Shown: positions 1 through 9,587, counted from the stretch's first letter. The stretch: DNA of 64,000 nt from an uncultured Gilliamella sp. (GCA_946482005.1 CAMLPV010000001.1:62001-126000); one strand, 5' to 3'. Program-made: numbers and translations. The notes: generated by a model not told the origin, from the letters alone.

Positions 1-1
1 T

Positions 2-2098
2 TTTCCTCCCAACATTGTAGCAAAAAATTTTTCTTATAATATTAAAGCGGATGATTTACAACCAAAAACTAACCTTAATTACTCAACGCTACCATCGCGT
101 GCTAATCGAAAAAAATCGGTATTAAGTCAGTGGCGTCATTACGCAACATTATTTGCCTTAGTTTCGAATTTGAGCCATTTAGTTGCTTTTCGACAAGGTA
201 AATATATTGACACAATGATTAAAAAACTTGAGAAAGGTGATTTGATGGATGCTTTGCGTTATGCTATTCCGATCAATGGTGATCAACCTCCAATAGGACA
301 ATCATTTGGTGTACCCAAGCCGCGTGAAAAATTGTCATTAAATGAATCGGTTTATGGAAATTCGCTCGCTATTAATCTTGACCAACAATTGAAAAACTAT
401 TTGCAACAGTTATATCGACAAAGTGCTACTAAGTTAATCCAACAAAAAAAAATTGAAGCAGCGGTTTATGTTTTAGTTGAATTACTCAATAATTTAAAAG
501 AAGGGATAGAATGTCTAGAACAGCATAAAATGTACAAACAGGCTATGGAGCTCGCTATTGCTAGGAATGCAAATACTGCGTGGATAGTTAAACTATGCTG
601 TTTAGCTAATGATTGGCATACAGCAATAATGATAGCAAGACGAGATCATGCATTTGCTAGTGCGATTATAATGCTTGAAAAAGAACAACGTGAAATTGCA
701 AATAAGTTAAGAGTAGAGTGGGCCAACACCTTAGCGGAAAAAGCAGAGTGGTTAGCGGCGATTGATGTTATTTGGCCACTAACAGAATATCGCTATCTAG
801 CTGAACAGTGGCTTTGTAACGTTGATAATTTTAATGCCAAAGCGATCGTAAAACGCTTTATTCTAATGCCAGATTCCATTAATAAACTTGAAGAATGCTT
901 AATGGAAATCAAAACTAATGCTAGTTATTATCAAACAAGGTTGGAAATAGCTTATGAAATTCTAGAACAACAAAAATATATTGATAAATTGCGCGGTTTG
1001 TTGCGGATAATGATCAATCATATTCTTGTTGATGCCATCACTTATCCTAATAGATTTACTAAATCTGATATAGCAGCATTAATTAAACTAACTCAAGATA
1101 AAGCGTTGCAGGTGGATCTGCCGTTATCAAGTTTAAACCGTGTTAAACAAAAATCGTTATTAGAGACGAGTAATGTTATACGATATCATTGTCCCGATAA
1201 GGGGCAGAAAGCAATTTTTGCTATGATACCGTTAACCAATAATAACTTTTTATTAGCATTAGGTGAACTAGGCATTATTCAAGTTAATAAGCAAGGTAAG
1301 CAACTAGCCCATTTTATGATAGTTGCTGATAGCTTTGTAGTATCTGAAAACCGATTACAGGTTTTAGCATTGATTAAACGAGATAATTATTATCGTATTC
1401 ATAAACTCGATTTGAGTACCGGTAGCATCGTCGATCTTGGGGTGATCAAATTTGATTTATGTTGCTGGGAGTTTGATGGCATCAATTGGACTATTATTAA
1501 AGATAATTGTTTAGAAATTATTGATATAAGTGATAAGTTATCTGTGGTTTGGCGTGTGGATTTTTCCCCGAATAGTGTCAAACAAATAGCCATGAATATT
1601 AATTACAAAACTATTTTGACGCTCAGTAATGAAAATAAATATGAAGCTTTTTGTTATAGTTTGCCGGAACATTGTTTAATAAAACGAATTGATATAAATG
1701 AAGAAAATAATAAAATATTTATTTCTCATGATTCTGACATAATGAAAATGGAATATAATCGATTCAATCAGCAGTTGCGATTTAGATTTAGTGACATTCG
1801 TTATTGCTCCGAATTTCCATTAAAAATAGTCCAAAAACAATTCGATAACCTACTTATCTACTCAACCGGTCAACTTATGGAATTTATGGCACTTATCATT
1901 CAAAGAATAGATGAATCGGGTTATGATATTCATCTCTTTTATCCTTTTAATAAGAAAATATGCATGACAATTGAGTGGAATGCATCGACCAAGGTGTCGT
2001 GTTCGTATATTGGTGATGAATATTGTTTTTTTGATGATCAGGGTAGAGCATTACATGTCAATGTTACGGAAAATAAGGTAACGTCATTTTCGGTATAG
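2..2098 (+). CDS. bpX6-type protein of a MoxR-vWA-beta-propeller ternary system (5' end outside window)
   Basis: The reading frame is open from the first bases of the window, so the gene starts upstream; 698 residues are visible. The first part carries a motif that I recognise from the bpX6 family: a WR-type segment, then FRQGKYIDTMIKKLEKGDL, DALRYAIP and a PKPREKLSL patch. An alpha-helical TPR-like stretch follows (about residues 130-330), then a beta-rich C-terminal half with propeller-like repeats. Such proteins occur beside MoxR AAA+ ATPases and von Willebrand A proteins in ternary systems thought to act as chaperone or signalling assemblies; the precise role is unknown. The partner genes would be upstream and cannot be seen. 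An in-frame TTG at 170 is an alternative start, but the conserved segment begins before it, so it is probably internal. Family assignment is from memory of the motif. Confidence 0.6.
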   Translation, partial: FPPNIVAKNFSYNIKADDLQPKTNLNYSTLPSRANRKKSVLSQWRHYATLFALVSNLSHLVAFRQGKYIDTMIKKLEKGDLMDALRYAIPINGDQPPIGQSFGVPKPREKLSLNESVYGNSLAINLDQQLKNYLQQLYRQSATKLIQQKKIEAAVYVLVELLNNLKEGIECLEQHKMYKQAMELAIARNANTAWIVKLCCLANDWHTAIMIARRDHAFASAIIMLEKEQREIANKLRVEWANTLAEKAEWLAAIDVIWPLTEYRYLAEQWLCNVDNFNAKAIVKRFILMPDSINKLEECLMEIKTNASYYQTRLEIAYEILEQQKYIDKLRGLLRIMINHILVDAITYPNRFTKSDIAALIKLTQDKALQVDLPLSSLNRVKQKSLLETSNVIRYHCPDKGQKAIFAMIPLTNNNFLLALGELGIIQVNKQGKQLAHFMIVADSFVVSENRLQVLALIKRDNYYRIHKLDLSTGSIVDLGVIKFDLCCWEFDGINWTIIKDNCLEIIDISDKLSVVWRVDFSPNSVKQIAMNINYKTILTLSNENKYEAFCYSLPEHCLIKRIDINEENNKIFISHDSDIMKMEYNRFNQQLRFRFSDIRYCSEFPLKIVQKQFDNLLIYSTGQLMEFMALIIQRIDESGYDIHLFYPFNKKICMTIEWNASTKVSCSYIGDEYCFFDDQGRALHVNVTENKVTSFSV

Positions 2099-2163
2099 AA
2101 TTAAATTAAACATGTCATTTTTAGTTAAAATGCCCGATTTTTTAATAAATTAATTTTAGCATT

Positions 2164-2198
2164 GCGCTACCAATAAACACTTAAACTAGCGCGTTTTT
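2164..2198 (+). terminator. Possible weak terminator after the bpX6 gene
   Basis: Six-base inverted repeat GCGCTA (2164-2169) and TAGCGC (2187-2192), immediately followed by GTTTTT. The loop is long (17 nt), so this is only a modest candidate. It would separate the bpX6 operon from the queF riboswitch. Confidence 0.4.
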
Positions 2199-2250
2199 AA
2201 TCAATATTCTAGACTTTTAGCCCTAAAAAGAGTAAGGTGTGCGCCTTATT

Positions 2251-2288
2251 ACGTGGTTCGTGAACCTCCCACGCTAAAAAACTAAGGA
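2251..2288 (+). promoter_or_regulatory. preQ1-I riboswitch upstream of queF
   Basis: P1 stem CGTGG (2252-2256) pairs with CCACG (2269-2273). The loop begins TTCGTGA, and a cytosine at 2268 lies directly 5' of the 3' P1 strand, the position that pairs with the ligand in preQ1-I aptamers. The A-rich tail CTAAAAAACTAAGGA (2274-2288) follows, as in the Bacillus queC element. The tail contains the AGGA Shine-Dalgarno of queF (ATG 2294), so ligand binding and the H-type pseudoknot would hide the ribosome site: translational OFF control by preQ1. A second copy with nearly the same loop precedes queD at about 57.5 kb. Confidence 0.9.
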
Positions 2289-2293
2289 AAATT

Positions 2294-2767
2294 ATGAGTA
2301 ACCTAACACTACTTGGCGATCAATCCGTTCGCTATCCAACTGACTATTGTCCAGAAATTTTAGAAACATTCGATAATAAACATCCAGGCAATGATTATTT
2401 TGTTAAATTCAACTGTCCGGAATTTACCAGTCTTTGTCCAATTACTGGCCAACCCGATTTTGCTACTATTTATATTTCGTATGTGCCAAATATAAAAATG
2501 GTAGAAAGTAAATCACTTAAGCTATATCTATTCAGTTTCCGTAATCATGGTGATTATCATGAAGATTGCATCAACATCATTATGAAAGATCTAATTAAGT
2601 TAATGGATCCTAAATATATTGAAGTTTGGGGTAAATTCACGCCACGCGGTGGGATCTCAATCGATCCATATGCCAATTATGGTAAAGCTGGCACCAATTG
2701 GCAGCAAATAGCGATGAATCGTTTAGCTAATCACGATCTTTATCCTGAAAAAATTGATAATCGTTAA
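2294..2767 (+). CDS. queF: NADPH-dependent 7-cyano-7-deazaguanine reductase QueF (short, unimodular form)
   Basis: Reduces the nitrile of preQ0 to the amine of preQ1 using NADPH, the last free-base step of queuosine biosynthesis. At 157 residues it is the short Bacillus YkvM-type enzyme, not the roughly 280-residue double-domain enzyme of E. coli. The catalytic cysteine lies in [16 protein letters not shown] (about residue 47), the NADPH/substrate motif is [15 protein letters not shown], and HEDC follows. ATG 2294 is chosen because AAGGA ends 5 bases upstream inside the riboswitch. It is first in a run with queC and yhhQ (50 and 44 nt gaps). Confidence 0.95.
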   Translation: MSNLTLLGDQSVRYPTDYCPEILETFDNKHPGNDYFVKFNCPEFTSLCPITGQPDFATIYISYVPNIKMVESKSLKLYLFSFRNHGDYHEDCINIIMKDLIKLMDPKYIEVWGKFTPRGGISIDPYANYGKAGTNWQQIAMNRLANHDLYPEKIDNR

Positions 2768-2817
2768 TCTTTTCAACGCAACAGTATTACGAAATAGTTA
2801 AATCGGAATAAAGAAAC

Positions 2818-3474
2818 ATGCAAAATCGTAAAGCACTAGTGATATTTTCTGGTGGGCAAGACTCTACCACCTGTTTACTGCAAGCCATTGCTGATTATGG
2901 ACGCGAAAATGTGGAAACCATTAGCTTTCAATATGGGCAACGGCATGTTATTGAACTTGAAAAAGCTAAATGGATTGCTGAAGATCTTGGCGTTAAACAA
3001 ACGGTGATCGATACATCGGTGATTAAACAGACCACTAATAATGCTTTGATTGATGACTCGCAAGAAATCAAAGCAGCCAAAGATGGGGATTACCCGAATA
3101 CTTTTGTTGACGGTCGTAATATGCTGTTCTTACTTCTAGCAGGTTGTTATGCCAAGCGACAAGGTATACCTAATATTATTATTGGTGTCTGTGAAACCGA
3201 TTTTAGTGGCTATCCTGATTGTCGAGATATCTTTATCAAATCAATGAATGTATCGATGAATCTGGCTATGGATTACAACTTTAATCTAATCACGCCACTG
3301 ATGTATCTAACCAAAGCTCAAACATGGGAAATGGCTGATAAACTTGGCTATTTGGCTTATGTCCGAAAGCATACGCATACTTGTTATTATGGTGTAGATG
3401 GTGGATGTGGCCAATGTCCTAGCTGTATTCTTCGCGAAAAAGGTTTAAACGAATACCTTAATCATTCAAATTAA
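2818..3474 (+). CDS. queC: 7-cyano-7-deazaguanine synthase QueC
   Basis: ATP-dependent conversion of 7-carboxy-7-deazaguanine to preQ0, using ammonia. The N-terminal PP-loop [14 protein letters not shown] binds ATP. The C-terminal zinc cysteines are in [18 protein letters not shown]. The 218-residue length is normal. It lies between queF, which acts on its product, and yhhQ. The CDG substrate would come from QueE at 56.5 kb, so the pathway is encoded in two separate blocks. Confidence 0.96.
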   Translation: MQNRKALVIFSGGQDSTTCLLQAIADYGRENVETISFQYGQRHVIELEKAKWIAEDLGVKQTVIDTSVIKQTTNNALIDDSQEIKAAKDGDYPNTFVDGRNMLFLLLAGCYAKRQGIPNIIIGVCETDFSGYPDCRDIFIKSMNVSMNLAMDYNFNLITPLMYLTKAQTWEMADKLGYLAYVRKHTHTCYYGVDGGCGQCPSCILREKGLNEYLNHSN

Positions 3475-3481
3475 TTGTAAC

Positions 3482-3512
3482 ACTGGGTTCACTTACCCCA
3501 TTAAAAAAGGAA
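3482..3512 (+). promoter_or_regulatory. Candidate third preQ1-I-type aptamer before yhhQ
   Basis: The short queC-yhhQ gap holds TGGG (3484-3487) pairing with CCCA (3497-3500), the loop TTCACTTAC ending in an unpaired C (3496) directly before the 3' strand, and an A-run TTAAAAAAGGA (3501-3511) that contains the ribosome site of yhhQ (ATG 3519). GGTTC...TAC-CCC followed by an A-rich tail resembles Bacillus and Thermoanaerobacter preQ1-I aptamers. P1 is only 4 bp and the P2 pairing is not obvious (UUC with GAA is possible), so this is a candidate only. Confidence 0.5.
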
Positions 3513-3518
3513 AAATTT

Positions 3519-4190
3519 ATGTATCTGAACACTAATTCAGAACAAACTAGCCAATTTACTCACGCACAACAAATGAAAGCCCTTGGTTGGCTTTCGTTTT
3601 TTCATATTTTGGTTATTGCTTCAAGCAATTATCTGGTACAAATCCCTTTTGATATTTTTGGTTTCCATACCACGTGGGGAGCGTTTACCTTTCCATTTAT
3701 CTTTTTGACTACTGATTTAACTATTCGGGTCTTTGGCGCGAGTTTAGCGAGAAAGATTATTTTTGTGGTGATGATTCCCGCTTTACTATTTTCTTATTCT
3801 ATCTCAGTACTGTTTTTTGAAAGCCACTGGATGGGATTTTCCGCGTTAGCCGTGTTTAATAGCTTTGTTTTTCGCATTGCTTTAGCGAGTTTTGCCGCTT
3901 ACTTAGTAGGTCAATTGATGGATATTACCGTGTTTAATTATTTACGTAAAAATAGAGCATGGTGGGTAGCGCCTTCAGCATCGGCAATATTAGGTAATGG
4001 TATTGATACCATCGTCTTTTTTGCGATCGCCTTTTATAAAACAAATGATGAGTTTATGGCTACGCATTGGGTCGAAATCGCCACTATCGATTATAGTTTT
4101 AAAATTATCATCTGTGGTCTATTCTTTTTACCATTATATGGCATTATTCTGAATTTTATCTTAAAAAAATTAATTATAAAATCACAGTAA
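3519..4190 (+). CDS. yhhQ: Queuosine precursor transporter YhhQ (VUT family)
   Basis: A 223-residue, very hydrophobic protein with about six membrane segments. The motif FDIFGFHTTWGAFTFPFIFLTTD is typical of YhhQ/VUT_1 proteins (only its family character, not its ligand, can be read from sequence). E. coli YhhQ imports preQ0 and preQ1, which fits its position directly after queF-queC. Together they would let the cell make or salvage the precursor. The candidate preQ1-I element just upstream would couple uptake to precursor level. Confidence 0.9.
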   Translation: MYLNTNSEQTSQFTHAQQMKALGWLSFFHILVIASSNYLVQIPFDIFGFHTTWGAFTFPFIFLTTDLTIRVFGASLARKIIFVVMIPALLFSYSISVLFFESHWMGFSALAVFNSFVFRIALASFAAYLVGQLMDITVFNYLRKNRAWWVAPSASAILGNGIDTIVFFAIAFYKTNDEFMATHWVEIATIDYSFKIIICGLFFLPLYGIILNFILKKLIIKSQ

Positions 4191-4201
4191 ATTAATCGGT
4201 T

Positions 4202-4266
4202 AGCAATTAATAATTGCTGCAAGAATCATCATTTAGTGCTTATCTGATTCCTGATAAGTGCTAAAT
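4202..4266. repeat. Two adjacent inverted repeats downstream of yhhQ
   Basis: A perfect 17-base palindrome AGCAATTA-A-TAATTGCT (4202-4218) is followed by a 14-bp stem: 4231-4244 pairs with 4253-4266 (ATTTAGTGCTTATC with GATAAGTGCTAAAT, two G-U wobbles, 8-base loop). No T-tract follows either, so these are not ordinary rho-independent terminators. They could be protein-binding sites or RNA end-stabilising hairpins of the que transcript. The rest of 4191-4454 shows nothing else I recognise. Confidence 0.5.
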
Positions 4267-4454
4267 GTCAGTATTCCCCCCTTTAATATCTTGTTCCTCA
4301 ATTTTTTCACTCGTATCAAAAGATTTGTCTATCGCAGAATAAATTATCAATTTCATTGAAGATTTTTGCTAAAGTTTGTGTGATAATGCATATTATTAAA
4401 AATAATAACAAATAGATTCATTAGAATTAGAAATTGCAAGGATTGGGTGAAAGA

Positions 4455-7400
4455 ATGAAATTCATAAAACCTTTATGTATGTTAAGTTTGTTTTTGACGT
4501 TATGCGCTTGTGATGATCAAAAAAAGAAAACTACTGATTCGGAAAATATCAATAAAAGTGAAGTAACTACCACCAAAAGCGAAGTAACTACGGCTAAAAG
4601 CGAGGTAACTACGACTAACACCGAAGATACGACTACGCAAGACACGGTGACAACCTTACCAATTAATAATGCTTTTAATCCTACTCCTGAATTAATTGAA
4701 AAATATAAAGGTAAAGATCTAAAGGTAATTGATAGTTCAGAAGTTATTCTGGATGGTTCAAGTACTTTAGTCGTGACTTTTTCAGTGCCTATCAATCCTA
4801 AATTGAATTTTTCAAATTTATTGAAATTGGTTGATAAAGAAACTGGTGTGGTTGATGGTGCGTGGGAATTGTCAGAAAATGGAACAGAATTAAGACTACG
4901 TTATCTCCAACCAAACCGTAAATTGACATTAACGATAGATAAAATGGTATCAGCCATCAACGATAGCCATTTACCAACGGTTTATCAAACCGAAATAACC
5001 ACTCAAGATCGCCAACCAACAGTTGGTTTTGCAAGCACTGGATTTTTATTGCCAAGTAAGTCGATGAGTGGATTACCTATCACCACTTTAAATGTTAATA
5101 AAGTTGATATCAATTTTTTCAAAATTAAACCGGAACAATTATCTAGTTTTATTGATAATTATGGTTTTATTAACATGTTATCAACTTGGCGCTCACAAGA
5201 GATGAGAAAATATGCCGATTTAGTTTACTCATCAAAATTTGATCTTAATCCTAAACCTAATGCTCAAGAAACCATTATAGTTAATCTTGCTAATATTTCT
5301 GAACTTAACCAAGAAGGCGTTTATATCGCGGTAATCAATGAAGTTGGCGCTTATAATGAAACCAATCCAGCGACACTATTTTCCATTAGTAATATTGGCG
5401 TTTCGTTACATGGTTATAAAAATGGTAAATTGGTGGTAATGGCACATGCCTTAGATGATGGTAAACCACTTGATAATATCAATTTATCACTACTCTGTCA
5501 GATCAATGATAGTAACAAAAAATGTAGCAATGTTTCAGCAACCACCGATCAAGATGGTTATGCTGAATTTGACAAACCTAAAGGCTTTACATATAACATA
5601 TTAACAGCTACCGATGGCAAACAAACGTCTTTTGTCACTATTGATCGAAATGCGCTTAATTTAACGGATTTCAATTTATCTGGTAAACCTTTCTATCAAA
5701 AACAATTATTTGTTTTCGGTCCACGTGATCTCTATCGTCCAAAAGAAACTGTCTATTTTAATGCTCTTTTACGTGATGCCGATGGTCAACCATTACCGGA
5801 TCAACCTATTTTAGCTGATGTGATTTCTAATAGTGGTCGAGTTGTTAAATCTTACCAATTAAAAAGCAGCGCTAATACCAATGGTTTATATCAACAAGAG
5901 TTTGTTATTCCTAGTGATGCACCGACCGGTATGTGGTCAATTCGTTTTAATTTAGGCGATGATAACTATCGCTATTGGCAATTCAAAGTTGAAGAATTTT
6001 TACCAGAACGCATGGCGATGGAAATTAACAGTTCATCGGATCTCCCTGTTCAAAATGATGAGGATGTTTCCTTTGAGATTAAAGGTTGGTATTTGTATGG
6101 CGCACCAGCATCAGGTAATAGCTTAGATGCCAACATTTATTTAAAGAAAGTGGATACTGTATCTGGACTAGATGAGTTTAAAATTGGTGCAGTTACGGAT
6201 AATAATCCATATCGTGAACTTGATTCTTTAAATTTGAAGTTGGACAACGATGGTTTAACTCACATTAATGTTGATAAAGATTACTGGTCAGGAACACGTT
6301 CCCCTATGAAAGTAGTTTTACAAGCTAGTTTGCTAGATTCAGGTGGAAGACCAGTTACCCGTTACGCAACCCAAACTATTTGGCCAGCAGAAAAAATGCC
6401 AGCAATCCGTGCATTATTTGGCGATTCACCATACTATGATTGGAATAGTGATAACTATTATCAACGTCCTACTGTAGATATAAATAGTAATGCAGAGTTC
6501 GAAATTGCTTATGTCAATACTAATGGTGAAAAACTAGCGACTAATTCACTAAAAGCTAGAATAATTCGTGAGCGTAATAATTACTATTGGGTATGGTCAG
6601 ACGAAGATGGCTGGCGTGAAAATTACACCACTAAGGAATTTTTGATTTCTGAAGAACAGTTATCTATTGAAAGGGGAAGTACCACAAAAATAACTTATCA
6701 ACCAATGGATTATGGTTCTTACCGTGTGGAAATTGTTGATCCTAAAAACAATGTTGTGAGCAGTTTTCGCTTCTGGTCTGGTTATGATTGGGAAGATAAT
6801 ACTCGTGGCACCAAATCCGTACGCCCAGATCAAGTTAAGTTGAGTATTGATAAACCATCTTATAATCCTGGTGATGTCGCTAAAGTTAATGTTCAAGCAC
6901 CTGTTGCTGGGTCTGGTTATATTTCACTTGAAACCAATGATGGTACTATCTGGAAAAAAGCAATAACGATTGGCGAAGAAGGTTTAGATGTCGAAGTTCC
7001 GATTGAAAATTGGGGGCGACATGATATCTACATCAACGCCATGATTGTTCGCCCATCGACCGATGCTTCAGTGCAAACCGTGAAACGAGCAATTGGTTTA
7101 CTTCATTTACCGATTGATACGACTAACCGTCAATTAAAAGTGTCAATTGATACACCTGTACAAGTAGAACCTGAAAGTGTGGTACCAATTAAAATTAAAA
7201 TGGATAAGCAATCTATCCAACAAAATAAAAAAGTTACTGTATTGATTTCAGCTGTTGATTCAGGTGTGTTAAATATCACCGATTATGTTACGCCAGATCC
7301 TTATGCCGAATTCTTAGGGCGTAAACGTTATGATGTCGATATCTATGATGTTTATGGCAAATTAATTGAAGGGATCGGTCGTAATGTTAACATGAGCTTC

Positions 7401-9587
7401 GGTGGTGATGCGATGGGTACCGGCGGTAAAAAACCGTCAAATGAAGTTAAGATTGTGGCACAACAACTAAAAACTATCGAATTAAATGATCAAGGTGAAG
7501 GAGTAATTAATTTATCCTTACCTGATTTCAATGGTGAACTACGTATAATGGCACAAGCCTGGGATGATAATCGTTTTGGTAAAGCTGAGAAAAAAATGAA
7601 AGTTGCAGCCCCGGTTGTAGCTGAATTAATAACTCCACGATTCTTGTCAGGTGGTGATAGCGCAGTATTAGCGTTAGAACTGCAAAATTTGACTGATAAT
7701 ACGCAAAATATGCAAATTGCTGTATCTACTAGTGGTTTGTTAACTCAAAATCAGATAAAAACGCTATCTGTCAAACTTGATAGTAAACAAAAAGATATTG
7801 TTCAAATTCCAGTGGTAGCTGATTATGGCTTTGGTACTGGTACAATAGCAATTGATGTCAAAGGAATTTTGCTTGATGAAAACACAAATGTTAACTTGCA
7901 ACGTTCATGGTCAATTGGCGTAAGACCTGCATATGCTGGAACAACAAAATCTTATGTAGTAGCATTGAATCCAAATAAAAATTGGCAATTACCAGACCAA
8001 GCATTGGTCGGATTAATTGAAAACACTATTGAAGGCCAATTGGTTATCTCTAATCAACCACCATTAAATATAGCTCAGTATATCAAACAGTTATATGCAT
8101 ATCCTTATGGTTGTCTCGAACAAACAACGAGTGGTTTATTCCCATCGTTATATGCTAATAGTGAGCAACTTGCAAAGTTAGGTATTAAAACTGATTCGGA
8201 TGATGAGCGTCGTAAAAAAGTTCAAAAAGGTATTTCACGTATCTTAACCATGCAACGTAGTAACGGTAGCTTTGGTTTATGGAATAGCGATAGTGAAGAG
8301 GAACATTGGTTAACGGTTTATGCAACAGACTTTTTATTGCAAGCTAAGGAACGGGGTTACCAAGTTAGTGATAAAGCGCTTGATTCAGCAATGACGCGTT
8401 TAGGTCAGTATATTTATGATAACTCTGCATTTAATAATCTTAATTACTACGGTGATTCAAATGTCCTTGAGTTTAATAAATTGTCAACTAAAGCTTATGC
8501 TTTAATGGTGCTGAGTAAACAAAATAAAATTACTTCAGCAATGCGTAATGAGATATATTATTTGACAGATAAGATTACTCAGAATAAATCATCTCTCTAT
8601 TCACCGTTACCTATTGCCCAATTAGCGGTAACCGCGAAACTGATTGGTTATCAAACTACTTATGAAAAATTATTGCCAATGGTATTTAACACTTCATATA
8701 AGTACAAAGATGACTGGCTCGGTAACTATGGTAGTGTTATACGTGATGAAGCATTAATTCTCTCTTTATTGATAGAGAATAATATGGCTCAGAATACTCA
8801 AGCAAACTATTTAGTTAGATTATCAAATTTATTAAATGATAAAAACTATCTCTCAACGCAAGAGCTAAATTCCTTGTTTATTGCTGGTTGGTCAATAGAA
8901 CAGCACAAGGGTGATAATAAATTTGACGTGTCAATAAATGGTGAAATTACTGAAGTTGATTCAGTGTTATCACGTTCTTATGATTATGCTGGATTAGCGC
9001 AAGGATTATCGTTGCATAACTCTGAATCAAAAGCCCCGCTTTATATTAAGTTTACTGTTAATGGTTATTCTAAAACACCACCGGCACCAACCTCTACTGA
9101 TGGTTTCTTTAATATTAGTCGAACTTATTATGATTTGCAGGGTAATAGCATATCACCAGAAACTTTAGAAGTTGGTTCAATGATGGTCGTAGTGTTAGAT
9201 GTATCAGCTCAACAGTCTGTTCGTGATGCGTTGATAGTTGATTTTTTACCTGCAGGTTTAGAACTTGAAAATCAAAACCTCTCTAACAGCAGTGTGAATT
9301 TATCATCAATTCCTGGCATTGCTCATTTAATGAAAGGCCAAGATATCAGTGATATTATATATCAGGAATATAGAGACGATAGATATGTTGCAGCGGTTAA
9401 CCTTAAAAATTATATGGGACGTAATAAATATTATACCCGTATTGTTTATTTAGTTAGAGCGGTCACTACTGGTAATTATATGATTCCTTATCCTTATGTT
9501 GAATCTATGTACCGTCCAGAACGTTTTGCTATAGGAAATGCTCCTGATTTGATGACAATTTCAAATCCTAAAAAGGAAGAAAATTAA
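4455..9587 (+). CDS. Alpha-2-macroglobulin family lipoprotein (YfhM-like, thioester type)
   Basis: Bacterial A2M homologues are periplasmic traps for proteases and are usually paired with PBP1C, as here. The start at 4455 puts a lysine-rich n-region and hydrophobic core before a lipobox around LCAC, so the mature protein should be lipid-anchored. The 1710 residues contain macroglobulin-like beta domains, a bait region, and the thioester motif YGCLEQ near residue 1220, needed for covalent capture. A threonine-rich linker made of four 7-residue repeats (KSEVTTT-like, residues 34-61) lies just after the anchor. An upstream in-frame TTG (4434) would add 7 residues before the signal peptide and is less likely. 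AAGGA lies 12 bases upstream of the chosen ATG. A terminator separates it from pbpC. Confidence 0.93.
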   Translation: MKFIKPLCMLSLFLTLCACDDQKKKTTDSENINKSEVTTTKSEVTTAKSEVTTTNTEDTTTQDTVTTLPINNAFNPTPELIEKYKGKDLKVIDSSEVILDGSSTLVVTFSVPINPKLNFSNLLKLVDKETGVVDGAWELSENGTELRLRYLQPNRKLTLTIDKMVSAINDSHLPTVYQTEITTQDRQPTVGFASTGFLLPSKSMSGLPITTLNVNKVDINFFKIKPEQLSSFIDNYGFINMLSTWRSQEMRKYADLVYSSKFDLNPKPNAQETIIVNLANISELNQEGVYIAVINEVGAYNETNPATLFSISNIGVSLHGYKNGKLVVMAHALDDGKPLDNINLSLLCQINDSNKKCSNVSATTDQDGYAEFDKPKGFTYNILTATDGKQTSFVTIDRNALNLTDFNLSGKPFYQKQLFVFGPRDLYRPKETVYFNALLRDADGQPLPDQPILADVISNSGRVVKSYQLKSSANTNGLYQQEFVIPSDAPTGMWSIRFNLGDDNYRYWQFKVEEFLPERMAMEINSSSDLPVQNDEDVSFEIKGWYLYGAPASGNSLDANIYLKKVDTVSGLDEFKIGAVTDNNPYRELDSLNLKLDNDGLTHINVDKDYWSGTRSPMKVVLQASLLDSGGRPVTRYATQTIWPAEKMPAIRALFGDSPYYDWNSDNYYQRPTVDINSNAEFEIAYVNTNGEKLATNSLKARIIRERNNYYWVWSDEDGWRENYTTKEFLISEEQLSIERGSTTKITYQPMDYGSYRVEIVDPKNNVVSSFRFWSGYDWEDNTRGTKSVRPDQVKLSIDKPSYNPGDVAKVNVQAPVAGSGYISLETNDGTIWKKAITIGEEGLDVEVPIENWGRHDIYINAMIVRPSTDASVQTVKRAIGLLHLPIDTTNRQLKVSIDTPVQVEPESVVPIKIKMDKQSIQQNKKVTVLISAVDSGVLNITDYVTPDPYAEFLGRKRYDVDIYDVYGKLIEGIGRNVNMSFGGDAMGTGGKKPSNEVKIVAQQLKTIELNDQGEGVINLSLPDFNGELRIMAQAWDDNRFGKAEKKMKVAAPVVAELITPRFLSGGDSAVLALELQNLTDNTQNMQIAVSTSGLLTQNQIKTLSVKLDSKQKDIVQIPVVADYGFGTGTIAIDVKGILLDENTNVNLQRSWSIGVRPAYAGTTKSYVVALNPNKNWQLPDQALVGLIENTIEGQLVISNQPPLNIAQYIKQLYAYPYGCLEQTTSGLFPSLYANSEQLAKLGIKTDSDDERRKKVQKGISRILTMQRSNGSFGLWNSDSEEEHWLTVYATDFLLQAKERGYQVSDKALDSAMTRLGQYIYDNSAFNNLNYYGDSNVLEFNKLSTKAYALMVLSKQNKITSAMRNEIYYLTDKITQNKSSLYSPLPIAQLAVTAKLIGYQTTYEKLLPMVFNTSYKYKDDWLGNYGSVIRDEALILSLLIENNMAQNTQANYLVRLSNLLNDKNYLSTQELNSLFIAGWSIEQHKGDNKFDVSINGEITEVDSVLSRSYDYAGLAQGLSLHNSESKAPLYIKFTVNGYSKTPPAPTSTDGFFNISRTYYDLQGNSISPETLEVGSMMVVVLDVSAQQSVRDALIVDFLPAGLELENQNLSNSSVNLSSIPGIAHLMKGQDISDIIYQEYRDDRYVAAVNLKNYMGRNKYYTRIVYLVRAVTTGNYMIPYPYVESMYRPERFAIGNAPDLMTISNPKKEEN
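4554..4637 (+). repeat. Four tandem 21-bp units in the lipoprotein linker
   Basis: Units 4554-4574, 4575-4595, 4596-4616 and 4617-4637 encode KSEVTTT, KSEVTTA, KSEVTTT and NTEDTTT. The first three differ at only a few bases and the fourth has diverged. Unit length is a multiple of three, so copy-number changes by slippage would alter linker length without breaking the frame. Confidence 0.85.

Noticed and set aside
4517..4795. Minus-strand open frame of 92 codons opposite the A2M repeat region
   Set aside because: It is low-complexity (VTSLL repeats) mirroring the tandem repeat in the A2M linker, with no ribosome site.
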